Notes under the pieces: model-generated
Databases searched by the model: none
Seen by the model: only the letters and a program-made list of their open reading frames with translations
What the model was told of the DNA's origin: nothing
Shown here: positions 1 through 10,042 of the stretch, one piece after another
How positions within the stretch are numbered: position 1 is the stretch's first letter
Layout: every line of letters begins with the position of its first letter
Translations under genes and position numbers: made by a program
Source: Granulosicoccaceae sp. 1_MG-2023
GTDB taxonomy: Bacteria; Pseudomonadota; Gammaproteobacteria; Granulosicoccales; Granulosicoccaceae
Direction: 5' to 3'
Assembly: GCA_030546905.1 (NCBI GenBank)
Contig: JAUOPI010000001.1
Span: 1 to 64,000, forward strand
Length of the DNA stretch: 64,000 nucleotides

Positions 1-20
1 CCGCTCAGGCGCCGCTGTGT

Positions 21-992
21 TCAGTTCTCAATGACATTCGCGCCGCGCAACACCTGCCCGGTGGCGGCCAGCACGCATTCGACCTTATCACCGATTTTCG
101 GCGCTTCGCGGAAGCGGTAGGTAAAACCCACAAATCCCTCGCGTGGCAGACGACTTTCGGCCAACTGCAAGCGCGGCTCGGCAGCCCGTACTACGGCCAC
201 CGGCTTGCCGTTAATCCGGATTTCCACTTCAGCCGCATCATCATCGGCACCAAAAGCCAGCCCCGACACCTGCGTGCTATTGAGCCCGTGGACTATACCA
301 AAGCCGTATCTTTTACCCTTACGCAGGGCTTTCAGGCGTTCATCGAAGATCAGTTCGGCTGCGTGATAAACCCGCATATCATCACTGTTAAGCTCGGTCA
401 CCCTGCGGAACAAGGCTTTATCCATGCTTTGCATTTTCGGGAAACGCGGATCGTCCTGCTTTCGAGACGGACTTGCATTAAGTGAAAGCGAAGCGAAATC
501 ACGCTGATAAAAGCTGTTGAACAGCTCAATCGACTCATTATAGCGTTCAGTCAGGCCGATAAAGCCCAACAAGGCCGGCAGCAAGGCACTGACCGTACGT
601 GACTGCATATTACGGAAGCGGTTTTCTTCGATAAATTGCTCAAAGCTGCCGCTGTAACCGAGATGACGCACATGGTGCTCATAATGAGACGCGACCTGGG
701 CCACCGGATGGCGGAAAAACGTCGCCACTTCGCGGCAGCCGAAAATCGGCAGATAGCGCCGCACATTCACATGGCCGGTGAGCATGCCGATACCGGTGCT
801 CTCCATCGCCTGCTTCAGGGCGAACAGATCCGGCTCCTGATAAAAGTATTTCAGTATTGCAGCACTGGTAACAGCCGAGTTCATTCCGTAATCGGCAAAT
901 ATATGCTCTGCACCTAATATTTCCTCTGCGGCAATCCGGAATGAGGTGCCGGCAGTTTTCGGAATATGTGCAAAAAAAATCGGTTTATTCAT
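21..992 (-). CDS. Sulfotransferase family protein
   Basis: A 323-residue protein of the sulfotransferase fold, expected to move a sulfuryl group from PAPS to a carbohydrate or other acceptor. The N-terminus carries HIPKTAGTS at residues 9-17, the 5'-phosphosulfate loop typical of bacterial family-2 sulfotransferases. RHPVAQVASHY at about 94-104 fits the 3'-phosphate-binding segment (Arg and Ser). The last 100 residues look beta-rich and may be a separate accessory domain. There is no signal peptide, so it is cytoplasmic. The gene starts 9 nt after the glycosyltransferase gene stops and is transcribed with it, which suggests sulfation of a glycan made by the same operon. The acceptor cannot be told from sequence. 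Confidence 0.8.
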   Translation of the reverse strand: MNKPIFFAHIPKTAGTSFRIAAEEILGAEHIFADYGMNSAVTSAAILKYFYQEPDLFALKQAMESTGIGMLTGHVNVRRYLPIFGCREVATFFRHPVAQVASHYEHHVRHLGYSGSFEQFIEENRFRNMQSRTVSALLPALLGFIGLTERYNESIELFNSFYQRDFASLSLNASPSRKQDDPRFPKMQSMDKALFRRVTELNSDDMRVYHAAELIFDERLKALRKGKRYGFGIVHGLNSTQVSGLAFGADDDAAEVEIRINGKPVAVVRAAEPRLQLAESRLPREGFVGFTYRFREAPKIGDKVECVLAATGQVLRGANVIEN

Positions 993-1001
993 CAGTATGT
1001 C

Positions 1002-3251
1002 TTAAACTCGGATAGAAAAATTTTCCACACGATCAGTCAGGTTTGGGCTGTAGGCGGGATCGCGTCTCAGCTCCCGTCCCCAGCGCAGTTTCATGGCCGC
1101 GATTTCGCCCTGAAAGCGGCGTACTTTCTCCGGCGTATCCTCATAACCGCGTGATTTGGATTCATGGTGATAAAGCTCAGCCCAGGGCGTCCAGACATTG
1201 TCATAGCCCGCCTGGCGCACTTTGAGACAGAAATCCACGTCATTGAAGGCGACGCGAAAGTGCTCTTCATCAAGCCCGCCGACTTCCTCAAATACCGCTT
1301 TTCGCACCACTAAACAGGCTGCGGTCACCGCAGAGTAGCACTGCTGCAGTTGGGCCCGGTTAAAATAGCCCGGTTCATCGCGCCCAAAGCCCTTGAAGGC
1401 ATGGCCGGCCACACCGCCGAGACCCAGTACCACACCGGCATGCTGGACCGTGCCATCGCCGTAGAGCAGCTTGGCACCGACACAGCCGACCTCTTCGCGC
1501 AGCGCATTGCTGACCAGCTCACTGAGCCAGTCGCCGTTGATGACTTCGATATCGTTGTTGATCAGGCCGATGATCTCACCGCGGGCCTGCCCCACGGCAA
1601 AGTTGTTGATTGCCGAGTAATTAAACGGCGCATCATAGGCGATGACACGGACACGCTCATCGCCGCTCACCCGGCTTAACCAGGCCAGTGTGGCCGGATC
1701 GTCGGACTGGTTATCGACGATCAGAATCTCGTAGTTCGGATAAGTGGTTTTGTCGCGGATGCTGTCCACACAGGCCTTCAGCAGCTCCAGTCCGTTACGC
1801 GTCGGAATAATCAGCGACACCAGCGGTGCCGGCGACGGCAAGGGACGTTTGATGCGGTAGGTGCTGTGCCGCGGCCCGGGCAGCACCTCGATACCGTTCT
1901 CACCGCGCGCCGCGAAATAATCCTGCAAGGCCCGGATACCGGCCTGACTGGTGTAGGATTTGGCATGTTCAGAGCTCGCGGTGGAACCGTTGACCATCCG
2001 CCAGTGATACAGGACATGCGGAATATGTACAACCTTGTCCCTGCCCGCCTGAGCCACAGCACGCAGCACCAGATCGAAATCCTGACTGCCGTCCACGCCT
2101 TCGCGCAAACCACCGATCCCGTTCAGCAGCGAACGCTTCATCACCGTCAGATGGCAGAAGTAGTTGTAGGAATAGAGCAGATCCTGATTGAACGCAGGCT
2201 TGAAGTAAGGCGACTGACGCGTCATGGCGTCGTTGATTTTGTCTTCATCACTGTAGAAAATCTGCGCCTCTTGGTTGGCATTGATTGCCTCAACGACGGC
2301 AAACAAAGCGTGGCGCGGCAGCAGATCGTCATGATCGAGAAACCCGACAAAGTCACCGTCGGCCATGGCCAGTGCCGTATTGGAGGCAGCGGCGATATGT
2401 TGGTTCTGCTTATGAAATGCAACCGTGATACGCGGATCACGGGCAGCGTAATCCTCGAGTAAAGGACGGATATGCGCGGCCGGCGAGGCATCATCGACAA
2501 TGCACAGCTGCCAGTTGTCATAGACCTGCGCACGCACCGATTCGATGGCGGCCTGCAAATAGCGGGCGTCAATATTGTAGACCGGCATAATCAGCGATAT
2601 ACGCGGGCGCAGTGCAAAGCCATCGATCTCACGACGCAGCTTTTGCGCATCCTGAAAACGCGGTTTTTCAAACGCAGCTATCCAGTGTTCGTAGTGTTCG
2701 TCGTGTTCGTTATAGAAAGTCTGATCATACAGCGCCATCAGCTCATCCAACCAGGCACCGGCTCCGGCATCACGGATAATCGCTTCGCGTAGCTCGGCAT
2801 CGCTACTGACGCAATAGCGGCTGGAATTGGCCCGGACGCGTTTGAGCATGCGTTTCAGGGCAAAGTTGCGGGTTACCGGCACGATGCGCAGATGTTCCAG
2901 GCTGACCTGCCCGTCTGCGCCACGGATCTGCAACTGCAGCTGCGCGGCGCTACCGTTCAGGCGCACCAGTCGTTTGGCCATTTTGCCGGACAGCACGCTA
3001 AGCTTTAAACCGCTGGCGTTGGTGTTTTCAAAGCTCAGCTCGCTTTTCAGCGACGCCCCGCTGCTGTGGCTTAGCTGCATCTCGACCATATACCAGCCGG
3101 CAAAGAAATCCATCGCGCCCCGCACACGCAGGCACAGGCACAGGTCCACCTCTGCACTGAGCTGCCACGTGCCGGCCGGAGCAGGCGGCGGACTGACGAG
3201 GCGTGTGTAATCAGTTGTAAAAGCGCCGGCAAGATAGCGTAAGACTGACAT
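1002..3251 (-). CDS. Tandem family-2 glycosyltransferase
   Basis: A protein of about 749 residues with two GT-A (family 2) domains. The first begins near residue 216 (ISLIMPVYN) and has the metal-binding DHDD near 306. The second begins near 480 (VSLIIPTRNG) and has a NNDIE motif. The N-terminal 200 residues are a region I cannot assign. Such double GT2 proteins build surface polysaccharide chains (O-antigen, capsule or rhamnan types). I chose the ATG at 3251 because AAGGA lies about 10 nt before it. A GTG at 3335 would add 28 unremarkable residues and begin at the edge of a terminator hairpin. It is followed at once by a sulfotransferase gene. Sugar donor and acceptor are unknown. Confidence 0.85.
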   Translation of the reverse strand: MSVLRYLAGAFTTDYTRLVSPPPAPAGTWQLSAEVDLCLCLRVRGAMDFFAGWYMVEMQLSHSSGASLKSELSFENTNASGLKLSVLSGKMAKRLVRLNGSAAQLQLQIRGADGQVSLEHLRIVPVTRNFALKRMLKRVRANSSRYCVSSDAELREAIIRDAGAGAWLDELMALYDQTFYNEHDEHYEHWIAAFEKPRFQDAQKLRREIDGFALRPRISLIMPVYNIDARYLQAAIESVRAQVYDNWQLCIVDDASPAAHIRPLLEDYAARDPRITVAFHKQNQHIAAASNTALAMADGDFVGFLDHDDLLPRHALFAVVEAINANQEAQIFYSDEDKINDAMTRQSPYFKPAFNQDLLYSYNYFCHLTVMKRSLLNGIGGLREGVDGSQDFDLVLRAVAQAGRDKVVHIPHVLYHWRMVNGSTASSEHAKSYTSQAGIRALQDYFAARGENGIEVLPGPRHSTYRIKRPLPSPAPLVSLIIPTRNGLELLKACVDSIRDKTTYPNYEILIVDNQSDDPATLAWLSRVSGDERVRVIAYDAPFNYSAINNFAVGQARGEIIGLINNDIEVINGDWLSELVSNALREEVGCVGAKLLYGDGTVQHAGVVLGLGGVAGHAFKGFGRDEPGYFNRAQLQQCYSAVTAACLVVRKAVFEEVGGLDEEHFRVAFNDVDFCLKVRQAGYDNVWTPWAELYHHESKSRGYEDTPEKVRRFQGEIAAMKLRWGRELRRDPAYSPNLTDRVENFSIRV

Positions 3252-3343
3252 CGGGTCTGGTTCCTTATTCTGACGGGAGTCGTCCCCCTGATTCAGCACA
3301 GCAAAGCAGGAACCAAGCCAAGCTTTTTTTGACACTAACGCAA

Positions 3344-3366
3344 ACGGCCTCCGTAAAGGAGGCCGT
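3344..3366 (-). terminator. Rho-independent terminator after the lipoprotein gene
   Basis: Perfect 9-bp stem ACGGCCTCC / GGAGGCCGT with a 5-nt loop. On the minus strand it is followed by TTTGCGTT. It lies 28 nt beyond the stop of the lipoprotein gene and upstream of the glycosyltransferase, so it separates the two minus-strand units. The T-tract is short. Confidence 0.6.
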
Positions 3367-3393
3367 CGGGAATCAATCCATGCTGTTGGCTGC

Positions 3394-3993
3394 TCAGTTG
3401 TTGTAACGGCAGCCGGAGAAAGGCGTGTAACGGCTGCTGGTATCCGTCACACCGGTCATCACCATGATGTAGTCGATCATGCCGGTGCGGGTCCAGTAGA
3501 ACTGATTCCCCAGTGAGGGATCGATATCTTCGCTGTAGACCACAATGCGGTCCTGGGATTCGTCGTAATAGCCTTCGTACTCAACGCCGTCTTCACGCAG
3601 GACTTTGACAGTGGGATCGTCCGTCAGCAGCATGGCCGGATAGAGGCTGGTGGTGACGCCCACACAGGCCATCACATCGGCATAAATCGCTTCCAGCTCA
3701 TCCACATCGGTAAAGGCCGTCAGCAAGGCCGGCGAATAGGTCACACTCATGCCAGCCGCGCCGGTCTCGTTAAAAACCTGCAACTGGGCATCGTCGTCAT
3801 CCTCGCCGCTACCGTCGTCCGGATCCGTCGTTGATGTGCCCGGATCGTCGTCAAGCGGCAGGTCCACGCCGTCGCTGAAATCGCTGCTGCTGTTGGAGCA
3901 GGCCGCGAGTACAGTGGTAAACAGAACAAGAAAAAGCACACGCAGCAGAAGCCCGCTTCGGGTCATGGGTGTGCGCAGAGCTGAAGTTTTCAT
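3394..3993 (-). CDS. Hypothetical lipoprotein
   Basis: A 199-residue predicted lipoprotein with no family I recognise. From the ATG at 3993 it has a basic n-region, a hydrophobic stretch and a lipobox LAAC with the lipidated Cys at about residue 32. A low-complexity acidic linker (Asp/Ser/Thr/Gly-rich, about 35-70) then leads into a globular domain of about 130 residues ending in two Asn. An upstream GTG at 4020 is possible but would spoil the signal peptide. It stands alone between a terminator and the yej operon, so context gives no function. The acidic linker is a common tether between lipid anchor and folded domain. Confidence 0.6.
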   Translation of the reverse strand: MKTSALRTPMTRSGLLLRVLFLVLFTTVLAACSNSSSDFSDGVDLPLDDDPGTSTTDPDDGSGEDDDDAQLQVFNETGAAGMSVTYSPALLTAFTDVDELEAIYADVMACVGVTTSLYPAMLLTDDPTVKVLREDGVEYEGYYDESQDRIVVYSEDIDPSLGNQFYWTRTGMIDYIMVMTGVTDTSSRYTPFSGCRYNN

Positions 3994-4160
3994 TTCCGGA
4001 TTCCGCCATTTGTCTGACACCGGATACTATCAGATGTCGTAAGATAACTGCCGTCAGTCATCCGTCAGTTGTGTCGTGGTGCATAGTTTATTTGTAGTCT
4101 AGATCACAAATATCAACTGTCCACGCGCGCCCGGCACACGCGCTCAGGCAATGCCGTCAT

Positions 4161-5783
4161 TTATCCGCCGGTTTCAGTGCTCAATTCAAAGGCGGCACGG
4201 ATCAGTTTACGCGTGTAACTGTTCTGCGGCGACTCAAATACCGCTTCTGCGCTACCGCTTTCGACCAATTGGCCCTGATTCATCACCAGAATCCGGTGGC
4301 TGATAGCACGCACCACCTTCAGATCATGGCTGATAAACAGATAAGCAAGCTTGTGCCGTTGTTGCAGCTCACGCAGTAAATCCAGCACCTGGCCCTGTAT
4401 CGAGCGGTCCAGCGCCGAGGTCGGCTCATCCAGCACCAGTATCCGCGGTTGCAGAATCATGGCCCGGGCAATGGCAAAACGCTGCCGCTGGCCGCCGGAA
4501 AACTCATGCGGATAACGGTGCCGGCTCTGCGGGTCGATACCGACCTCCTCCAGCGCGGCAATCACGCGCTGATCACGCTCGGCCTCATCGCGGCAAAGCC
4601 CGTGCGCCAGCAAGCCTTCGGCGACAATCTGCGCCACCGACTGACGCGGACTGAGACTGCCGAAGGGGTCCTGAAACACAATCTGCATATCTTTGCGCAG
4701 CTCCCGCAGGGCGCGGCCTTTATAGCTGTGCAGATCCTGCCCGAGAAAACGCAGTTTGCCCTGGCTGCGGATCAGCCGCAGGGCCGCCAGCGCCAGTGTG
4801 GACTTGCCCGAACCGCTCTCGCCGACAATGCCGAGGGTCTCGCCCTCGCGGACCTCGAAAGACACATCATTGACCGCTTTCACGTAACTCAGCGGCCGGC
4901 CCAGCAGGCTTTTGCGCAAGGGGAACCAGACGCGGATAGCTTCGCCCTGCATCAGCAGCGGCGCGTCCTTCGCTAAGGGGTTGGCCTGACCGGCCGGTTC
5001 GGCCTCGATCAGGGTGCGGGTATACGCATGTTGCGGCGCGCTGAACACCGTGGCGGTCCGGCCCTGCTCGACAATCTCCCCCTGACGCATCACGCAGACC
5101 TGATCGGCCATGCGCCGCACCACACCGAAATCATGGGAGATCAGCAACAGCGCCATCCCCAGTTCCGCCTGCAGTGATTTCAGCAGCGTGAGAATCTCCG
5201 CCTGCACCGTGACATCCAATGCCGTGGTCGGTTCGTCGGCGATCAGCACCTCGGGCCGGTTGGCCAGCGCCATGGCGATCATGACCCGCTGGCGCTGGCC
5301 GCCGGACAGTTCGTGCGGATAGGCACCGAGGCGGCTGCGCGGATTGCGGATAGCCACCAGATCCAGCAGCCGCAGCACTTCTTCGCGCGCGGCCTGCCTG
5401 CTCAGGCCCTGATGCAGAATCAGGGTTTCGCTGATTTGGCGCTCGATGGTATGCAGCGGATTGAGCGCCGTCATCGGCTCCTGAAAGATCATGCCGATGC
5501 CATTGCCGCGGATACGGTTCATCTGCGACTCGGGCAAGGCCGCCAGATCACTGCCGTCAAACAGCACCCGCCCGCTGTCGAGCCGGGCCGACGGCGGCAA
5601 TAAACGCATCACCGCGTTGGCGGTAAGCGATTTACCGCTGCCGCTTTCACCGACCAGCGCCACGGTTTGCCCGGCCGCCAGGCTGAAGCTCACATCGCGT
5701 ACGGCGGTAAGGCTTTCCTGCCCCTGCCGGAAGCTCACCGTCAGCTTCTCGACTTGCAGTATGGGTGAATTCGCCTCACTCAT
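4161..5783 (-). CDS. yejF: Peptide ABC transporter, double ATP-binding protein YejF
   Basis: The 540-residue ATPase of the YejABEF microcin-C/peptide importer. Two complete ABC cassettes are fused in one chain. Each has Walker A GESGSGKS, and the signatures are LSGGQRQR (first half) and FSGGQRQR (second half). It powers the YejB/YejE channel at the inner face of the membrane. I chose the ATG at 5783; a GTG two codons upstream is the alternative. It is the last gene of a minus-strand operon yejA-yejB-yejE-yejF, 45 nt after yejE. Fused cassettes and this gene order distinguish Yej from the Dpp/Opp systems, which use two separate ATPases. Confidence 0.9.
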   Translation of the reverse strand: MSEANSPILQVEKLTVSFRQGQESLTAVRDVSFSLAAGQTVALVGESGSGKSLTANAVMRLLPPSARLDSGRVLFDGSDLAALPESQMNRIRGNGIGMIFQEPMTALNPLHTIERQISETLILHQGLSRQAAREEVLRLLDLVAIRNPRSRLGAYPHELSGGQRQRVMIAMALANRPEVLIADEPTTALDVTVQAEILTLLKSLQAELGMALLLISHDFGVVRRMADQVCVMRQGEIVEQGRTATVFSAPQHAYTRTLIEAEPAGQANPLAKDAPLLMQGEAIRVWFPLRKSLLGRPLSYVKAVNDVSFEVREGETLGIVGESGSGKSTLALAALRLIRSQGKLRFLGQDLHSYKGRALRELRKDMQIVFQDPFGSLSPRQSVAQIVAEGLLAHGLCRDEAERDQRVIAALEEVGIDPQSRHRYPHEFSGGQRQRFAIARAMILQPRILVLDEPTSALDRSIQGQVLDLLRELQQRHKLAYLFISHDLKVVRAISHRILVMNQGQLVESGSAEAVFESPQNSYTRKLIRAAFELSTETGG

Positions 5784-5828
5784 CGGCACACCCCGTTCGC
5801 CTGCTTCACACCGGGCTTGTAGTACGCG

Positions 5829-6878
5829 TTAAACAAGACTTTTCCTCGGATCAAACGCATCGCGCACGGCCTCGCCGATAAACACCAGCAGACTGAGCAT
5901 AATCGCCAGCACCACAAAAGCCGTGATACCCAGCCAGGGCGCCTGCAGATTGTTTTTGCCCTGATTGAGCAGCTCCCCGAGCGACGGCGAACCGGGCGGC
6001 AAACCGAAACCGAGAAAGTCCAGACTGGTCAGCGTGGCGACCGCACCGGAGAGAATAAACGGCATAAAGGAAATCGTCGCCACCATCGCATTGGGCAGCA
6101 CATGGCGGTACATAATCGTGCGGTCCGGCACGCCGAGCGCTTTGGCCGCCCGCACATAGTCGAAGTTACGCGCGCGCAGAAACTCAGCCCGCACCACACC
6201 GACCAGCGCGGTCCAGGAAAACAGAATCATCAGAATCAGCAGGCTGAAAAATCCCGGCGTAATCGCGGCCGACATAATGATCAATAAATACAAGACCGGT
6301 AAGCCCTGCCAGATTTCGATAAAGCGCTGGCCGAACAAATCCACGCGCCCGCCGAAATAACCCTGTACCGCACCGGCAGCAACGCCGATCAAGGAGCTGA
6401 ACAACGTCAGCAACAGGCCGAAAAGCACCGAAATGCGGAACCCGTAAATCACCCGCGCCATCACATCCCGGCCCTGATCGTCGGTGCCCAGCCAATGCCG
6501 GGCCGACGGCGGATGCGGCGGCGCACCACCGGCCTCGTAGTCGATGGTGTCGTAAGACCAGGGAATCGGCGGCCACAGCATCCAGCCTTTTTCATTAATC
6601 AGATCCTGAATATAGGGATCGTCATAAGCGGCTTCCGCATCGAACTCGCCACCGAACTGCGTTTCGGTGTAGGTCTTGAAAACCGGGAAATAGGCCTCGC
6701 CGTCATAGCGGATAAACAAAGGCTTATCGTTGGCGATAAACTCGGCAATCAGGCTCAGGCCGAACAGCAGCAGGAAAATCCAGGTCGACCAGTAGCCGCG
6801 CCGGTTGGCGCGATAGTTGGCGATCCGGCGTGCGGTAATCGGATTGGCGGTAAAACGACGCAACAGGGAGCGGCTCAT
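5829..6878 (-). CDS. yejE: Peptide ABC transporter permease YejE
   Basis: A 349-residue inner-membrane permease of the DppC/OppC type. It has an early transmembrane helix, a periplasmic loop of roughly 80 residues (about 50-135) typical of YejE, then a bundle of helices. The EAA coupling loop is around [10 protein letters not shown]. It pairs with YejB to form the translocation pore. Its start overlaps the yejB stop by 4 nt (ATGA), indicating translational coupling. The length and the long first periplasmic loop fit YejE better than DppC. Confidence 0.9.
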   Translation of the reverse strand: MSRSLLRRFTANPITARRIANYRANRRGYWSTWIFLLLFGLSLIAEFIANDKPLFIRYDGEAYFPVFKTYTETQFGGEFDAEAAYDDPYIQDLINEKGWMLWPPIPWSYDTIDYEAGGAPPHPPSARHWLGTDDQGRDVMARVIYGFRISVLFGLLLTLFSSLIGVAAGAVQGYFGGRVDLFGQRFIEIWQGLPVLYLLIIMSAAITPGFFSLLILMILFSWTALVGVVRAEFLRARNFDYVRAAKALGVPDRTIMYRHVLPNAMVATISFMPFILSGAVATLTSLDFLGFGLPPGSPSLGELLNQGKNNLQAPWLGITAFVVLAIMLSLLVFIGEAVRDAFDPRKSLV

Positions 6879-7960
6879 GTGGCTTTGCTCCCGAAGTCGA
6901 TCCGCGGGTCGATCAGGTGATAGGTAATATCCCCGATTAACTGCAGGACCAGCCCCAGCAGTGTGAAGATGTAGAGCGTGGCAAACATGACCGGATAGTC
7001 GCGGTTAATCGCCGCCTCAAAACCGAGCAGCCCCAAACCGTCCAGCGAAAAAATCACCTCAATCAACAAAGAGCCGGTAAACAACGCACTGATAAACGCG
7101 GCCGGAAACCCGGCGATGACAATCAGCATGGCGTTGCGGAACACATGCCCGTACATGACGCGGTTTTCGGTCAGGCCCTTGGCACGGGCGGTCTGCACAT
7201 ATTGCAGGCGGATCTGATCGAGAAAGGAGTTTTTGGTCAGCATGGTCAGGCTGGCAAAGCCGCCGATCACCATCGACAAGACCGGCAGGGTGATATGCCA
7301 GAGATAGTCTTTGATCTGTCCCCAGGTGCTGAGCTGGTCGAAATTATCCGACACCAGACCGCGCAAGGGAAACCAGTCCAGATAGCGTCCGCCGGAAAAC
7401 AGCACAATCAGCAGGATGGCAAACAGAAAACCCGGAATCGCATAGCCGACCACCACCACGCCGCTGGTCCAGGCATCAAAACGCGAACCGTCACGCCGCG
7501 CCTTGGCAATGCCGAGCGGAATCGACACCAGATACACAAAAAACGTGGTCCACAGTCCCAGCGAGACCGACACCGGCAGCTTGTCAGCGACCAGATCAAT
7601 CACACGCTGATCGCGGAAATAGCTCTCGCCGAAATCAAAACGCAGATAGTCGCCCATCATCAGCAGAAAACGCTCATGGGCCGGCTTGTCGAAACCGAAC
7701 TGCTTTTCGATCTCCTCGATAATATCCGGCCGCAGCCCCTGCGCGCCGCGGTATTTGGAGCTGCCTTCGCCGGCACCGGCCGGCGCACCGCCGCCACCGC
7801 TGAAGCGCGCGGTGGCATCGACGGCATTGCCTTCGAACTCGGCAATGGCCTGTTCGACCGGACCGCCCGGCGCAAACTGCACCACGATAAAGTTAATCAG
7901 CATAATCCCGAATAAGGTCGGGATTATCAGCAGCACACGCCGTATCAGGTAATTCAACAT
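6875..7960 (-). CDS. yejB: Peptide ABC transporter permease YejB
   Basis: A 361-residue inner-membrane permease of the DppB/OppB type. It has an N-terminal helix ([15 protein letters not shown]), a periplasmic insert containing a Gly/Ala-rich stretch at about 55-70, and the remaining helices with an EAA-like loop at QTARAKGL. It pairs with YejE. The gene begins 27 nt after yejA and overlaps yejE by 4 nt. The Gly-rich insert in the first periplasmic loop is seen in YejB homologues and is not a frameshift. Confidence 0.9.
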   Translation of the reverse strand: MLNYLIRRVLLIIPTLFGIMLINFIVVQFAPGGPVEQAIAEFEGNAVDATARFSGGGGAPAGAGEGSSKYRGAQGLRPDIIEEIEKQFGFDKPAHERFLLMMGDYLRFDFGESYFRDQRVIDLVADKLPVSVSLGLWTTFFVYLVSIPLGIAKARRDGSRFDAWTSGVVVVGYAIPGFLFAILLIVLFSGGRYLDWFPLRGLVSDNFDQLSTWGQIKDYLWHITLPVLSMVIGGFASLTMLTKNSFLDQIRLQYVQTARAKGLTENRVMYGHVFRNAMLIVIAGFPAAFISALFTGSLLIEVIFSLDGLGLLGFEAAINRDYPVMFATLYIFTLLGLVLQLIGDITYHLIDPRIDFGSKAT

Positions 7961-7987
7961 GGGGCAGATCGCGCAAGGCTGCGGCGC

Positions 7988-9793
7988 TTAGTCCTCTTTA
8001 AACCACCAGGTGCTGGTGATGCCGGTGGCGTATTTGGGCGCACGTTCAGGCCGGCCGAAACTGTTCCAGTAGGCGATCCAGCTGGTATCGCGGTAGTACA
8101 GCGGCACCGCGTAGTAATTGGCCAGCATGACCCGGTCCAGGGCATGCACCAGCGCAAAATGCCGTTCGGCATCCTGTTCGACGACGATCTGATCGATCAG
8201 CGCATCGACCACCGGATTGCTGATGCTGGCGAAGTTGCCGCCGGATTCACCCACGGTGCTGGAATGATAGAAGGATTTGAGCTCGCCGCCGGGCGGCACA
8301 AAGAAATTGGTCCGCGCCAGCAACAGGCCGTAATCGCCGCTGCGTGCGCGGGCACGCCATTGCGCCGAGTCGACCACACGGAAAGAGGCATCAATGCCCA
8401 CGCTTTTCAGGTTCTGGATATAGGGTGCGGTATAGCGTTCGGCATCCGGGCTGCCGGAGATAATCTCCAGCGCAAACTGCTCGCCCGCCGCGTTCAGCAG
8501 TTTGCCGCTTTTGAGCTCCCAGCCGGCTTCGCGGAACAGACTCAGGGCCTGACGTTTAATACGCCGGTCACGGCCGCTGCCGTCACTGACCGGCAAGCTG
8601 AATGGCTGGTCAAACAGCCCTTCCGGCAACTGCTCGCGGTAGGGTTCCAGAATCTCCAGCTCCAGCCCCGTGGGCACACCTTCCGAGGCATAACCGGCCC
8701 CCTGGAAGTAGTGCGTGGCGCGTTCGAACTGGCCGTACAGCGCGGTACGCTGAATCGCTTCAAAATCATAGAGATAGGTCAGTGCCTTGCGTACCCTCAG
8801 ATCCTGAAACTTAGCCCGTTTCTGATTGATAAAGTAGCCGCGCAGCCCCTGCGGTGATTCGGTGGAGATTTCCTCGCGGATCATGCGCCCTTCGTCGATG
8901 GCCGGCAGATTGTATTCAGTCACCCAGCGCTTGGCGCTGTTTTCCGCACGCACGTGGATCTTGCCGGCTTTGAAGGCCTCGAACATCACGGTTTCGTCAC
9001 GGTAGTAGTCGTACTGGATTTCGTCGAAGTTATACAAGCCTTTGGCAAAGGGCAGGTCCTTGCCCCAGTAGTCCGGATCGCGCTCGTAGACGATATAGCG
9101 CCCCGGCTCCATTTTCTTGATGCGGTAAGGGCCGCTGGTCAAAGGCGGTTCGAGCGTCGCCTCGGTAATATCGCGGTCCTTCCAGAAGCTCACCGGCAAG
9201 GGCGACAACCCCGCCACCGTGGTCAGCGGTTTCATGCTGCCGGTGGTGGAGAAATAGAATTTCACGCGGTAATCATCCAGCGCTTCGGCGCGCTCGACCG
9301 CCTCGTACATGGTTTTAATCATGGCGCGGGCGTGCTTTTTCTTGGCTTCCAGCGAATAGACAAAATCCGCGGCCAGCACCGGCGAACCGTCGTGATAACG
9401 CGCTTCTTTGCGCAGATAGAAAATCGCCCAGCTCTTATCTGCCGGGTATTCCACGCTCTCGGCAAGCTGACCGTAATAAGCATCGACCTCATCATCCGTG
9501 CCGACCATCAGGCTGTCGTAGATCAGTCCGATACTGGATGGCCAGTCGCCCTTGGCCACATGGAAATTCAGGGTGTCATAGGAGCCGAACTCGCCAAGCA
9601 CGATCCGTCCGCCTTTCGGCGCGTTGGGGTTGGCATAAGGCAGATGTGCGGGTTCGTCCGCATAGAGCGGCGTGGCAAACTCGGAGAAAGCCCGGACCCG
9701 GGTGGTTTCTTCCTGCGCGGCGGCAGGGCCGGTTTGGGCGAAAAACACGCCGGCACAAATCATCAGCGTCGAAAAAGCAGACCGCAACGTCAT
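7988..9793 (-). CDS. yejA: Peptide ABC transporter substrate-binding protein YejA
   Basis: A 601-residue periplasmic solute-binding protein of the SBP_bac_5 (Dpp/Opp) class. Residues 1-26 form a signal peptide ending in Ala-rich PAAAQ. The mature part begins with a short segment ending ...AFSEFATPLYAD, typical of YejA, and has the family landmark YGSYDTLNFH-like region (GSYDTLN). It captures oligopeptides and hands them to YejB/YejE. The start is supported by GGAGTGAT just before the ATG. It is the first gene of the operon. The promoter should lie in the 250-bp divergent region shared with the RND operon, but I could not fix its elements. Confidence 0.9.
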   Translation of the reverse strand: MTLRSAFSTLMICAGVFFAQTGPAAAQEETTRVRAFSEFATPLYADEPAHLPYANPNAPKGGRIVLGEFGSYDTLNFHVAKGDWPSSIGLIYDSLMVGTDDEVDAYYGQLAESVEYPADKSWAIFYLRKEARYHDGSPVLAADFVYSLEAKKKHARAMIKTMYEAVERAEALDDYRVKFYFSTTGSMKPLTTVAGLSPLPVSFWKDRDITEATLEPPLTSGPYRIKKMEPGRYIVYERDPDYWGKDLPFAKGLYNFDEIQYDYYRDETVMFEAFKAGKIHVRAENSAKRWVTEYNLPAIDEGRMIREEISTESPQGLRGYFINQKRAKFQDLRVRKALTYLYDFEAIQRTALYGQFERATHYFQGAGYASEGVPTGLELEILEPYREQLPEGLFDQPFSLPVSDGSGRDRRIKRQALSLFREAGWELKSGKLLNAAGEQFALEIISGSPDAERYTAPYIQNLKSVGIDASFRVVDSAQWRARARSGDYGLLLARTNFFVPPGGELKSFYHSSTVGESGGNFASISNPVVDALIDQIVVEQDAERHFALVHALDRVMLANYYAVPLYYRDTSWIAYWNSFGRPERAPKYATGITSTWWFKED

Positions 9794-10042
9794 ATCACTC
9801 CATCCTGAATCGTCTTAGAAGTAGCAAGCAAGGTGAGTGCCTTGGCGCCAGACCCTCGTGCGAGTATAGCAGCCGCTCCCCGGACGCAAGGCGCGGCCGC
9901 GCACTTATCCACAGCGAAATCCCGCAACGGCACGGTTCTGCTATAACATTGGGCATCTTTACAAAATTGACACACCGGACGGGCAAGCACACTTAGCGCG
10001 CCATGTCCGGTCCGAATCAGCTGCCCGCCGGGAACCACCCCC

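Noticed and set aside
636-917. Antisense open frames over the sulfotransferase, glycosyltransferase, yej and tamB genes
   Set aside because: Shadow frames of GC-rich coding sequence with no ribosome sites and atypical composition.
3252-3335. GTG-initiated N-terminal extension of the tandem glycosyltransferase
   Set aside because: It begins at the edge of the terminator hairpin and has no ribosome site; ATG 3251 has AAGGA.
9940-10042. TTGACA at 9967 as RND operon promoter
   Set aside because: A perfect -35 but no acceptable -10 at 16-18 bp.
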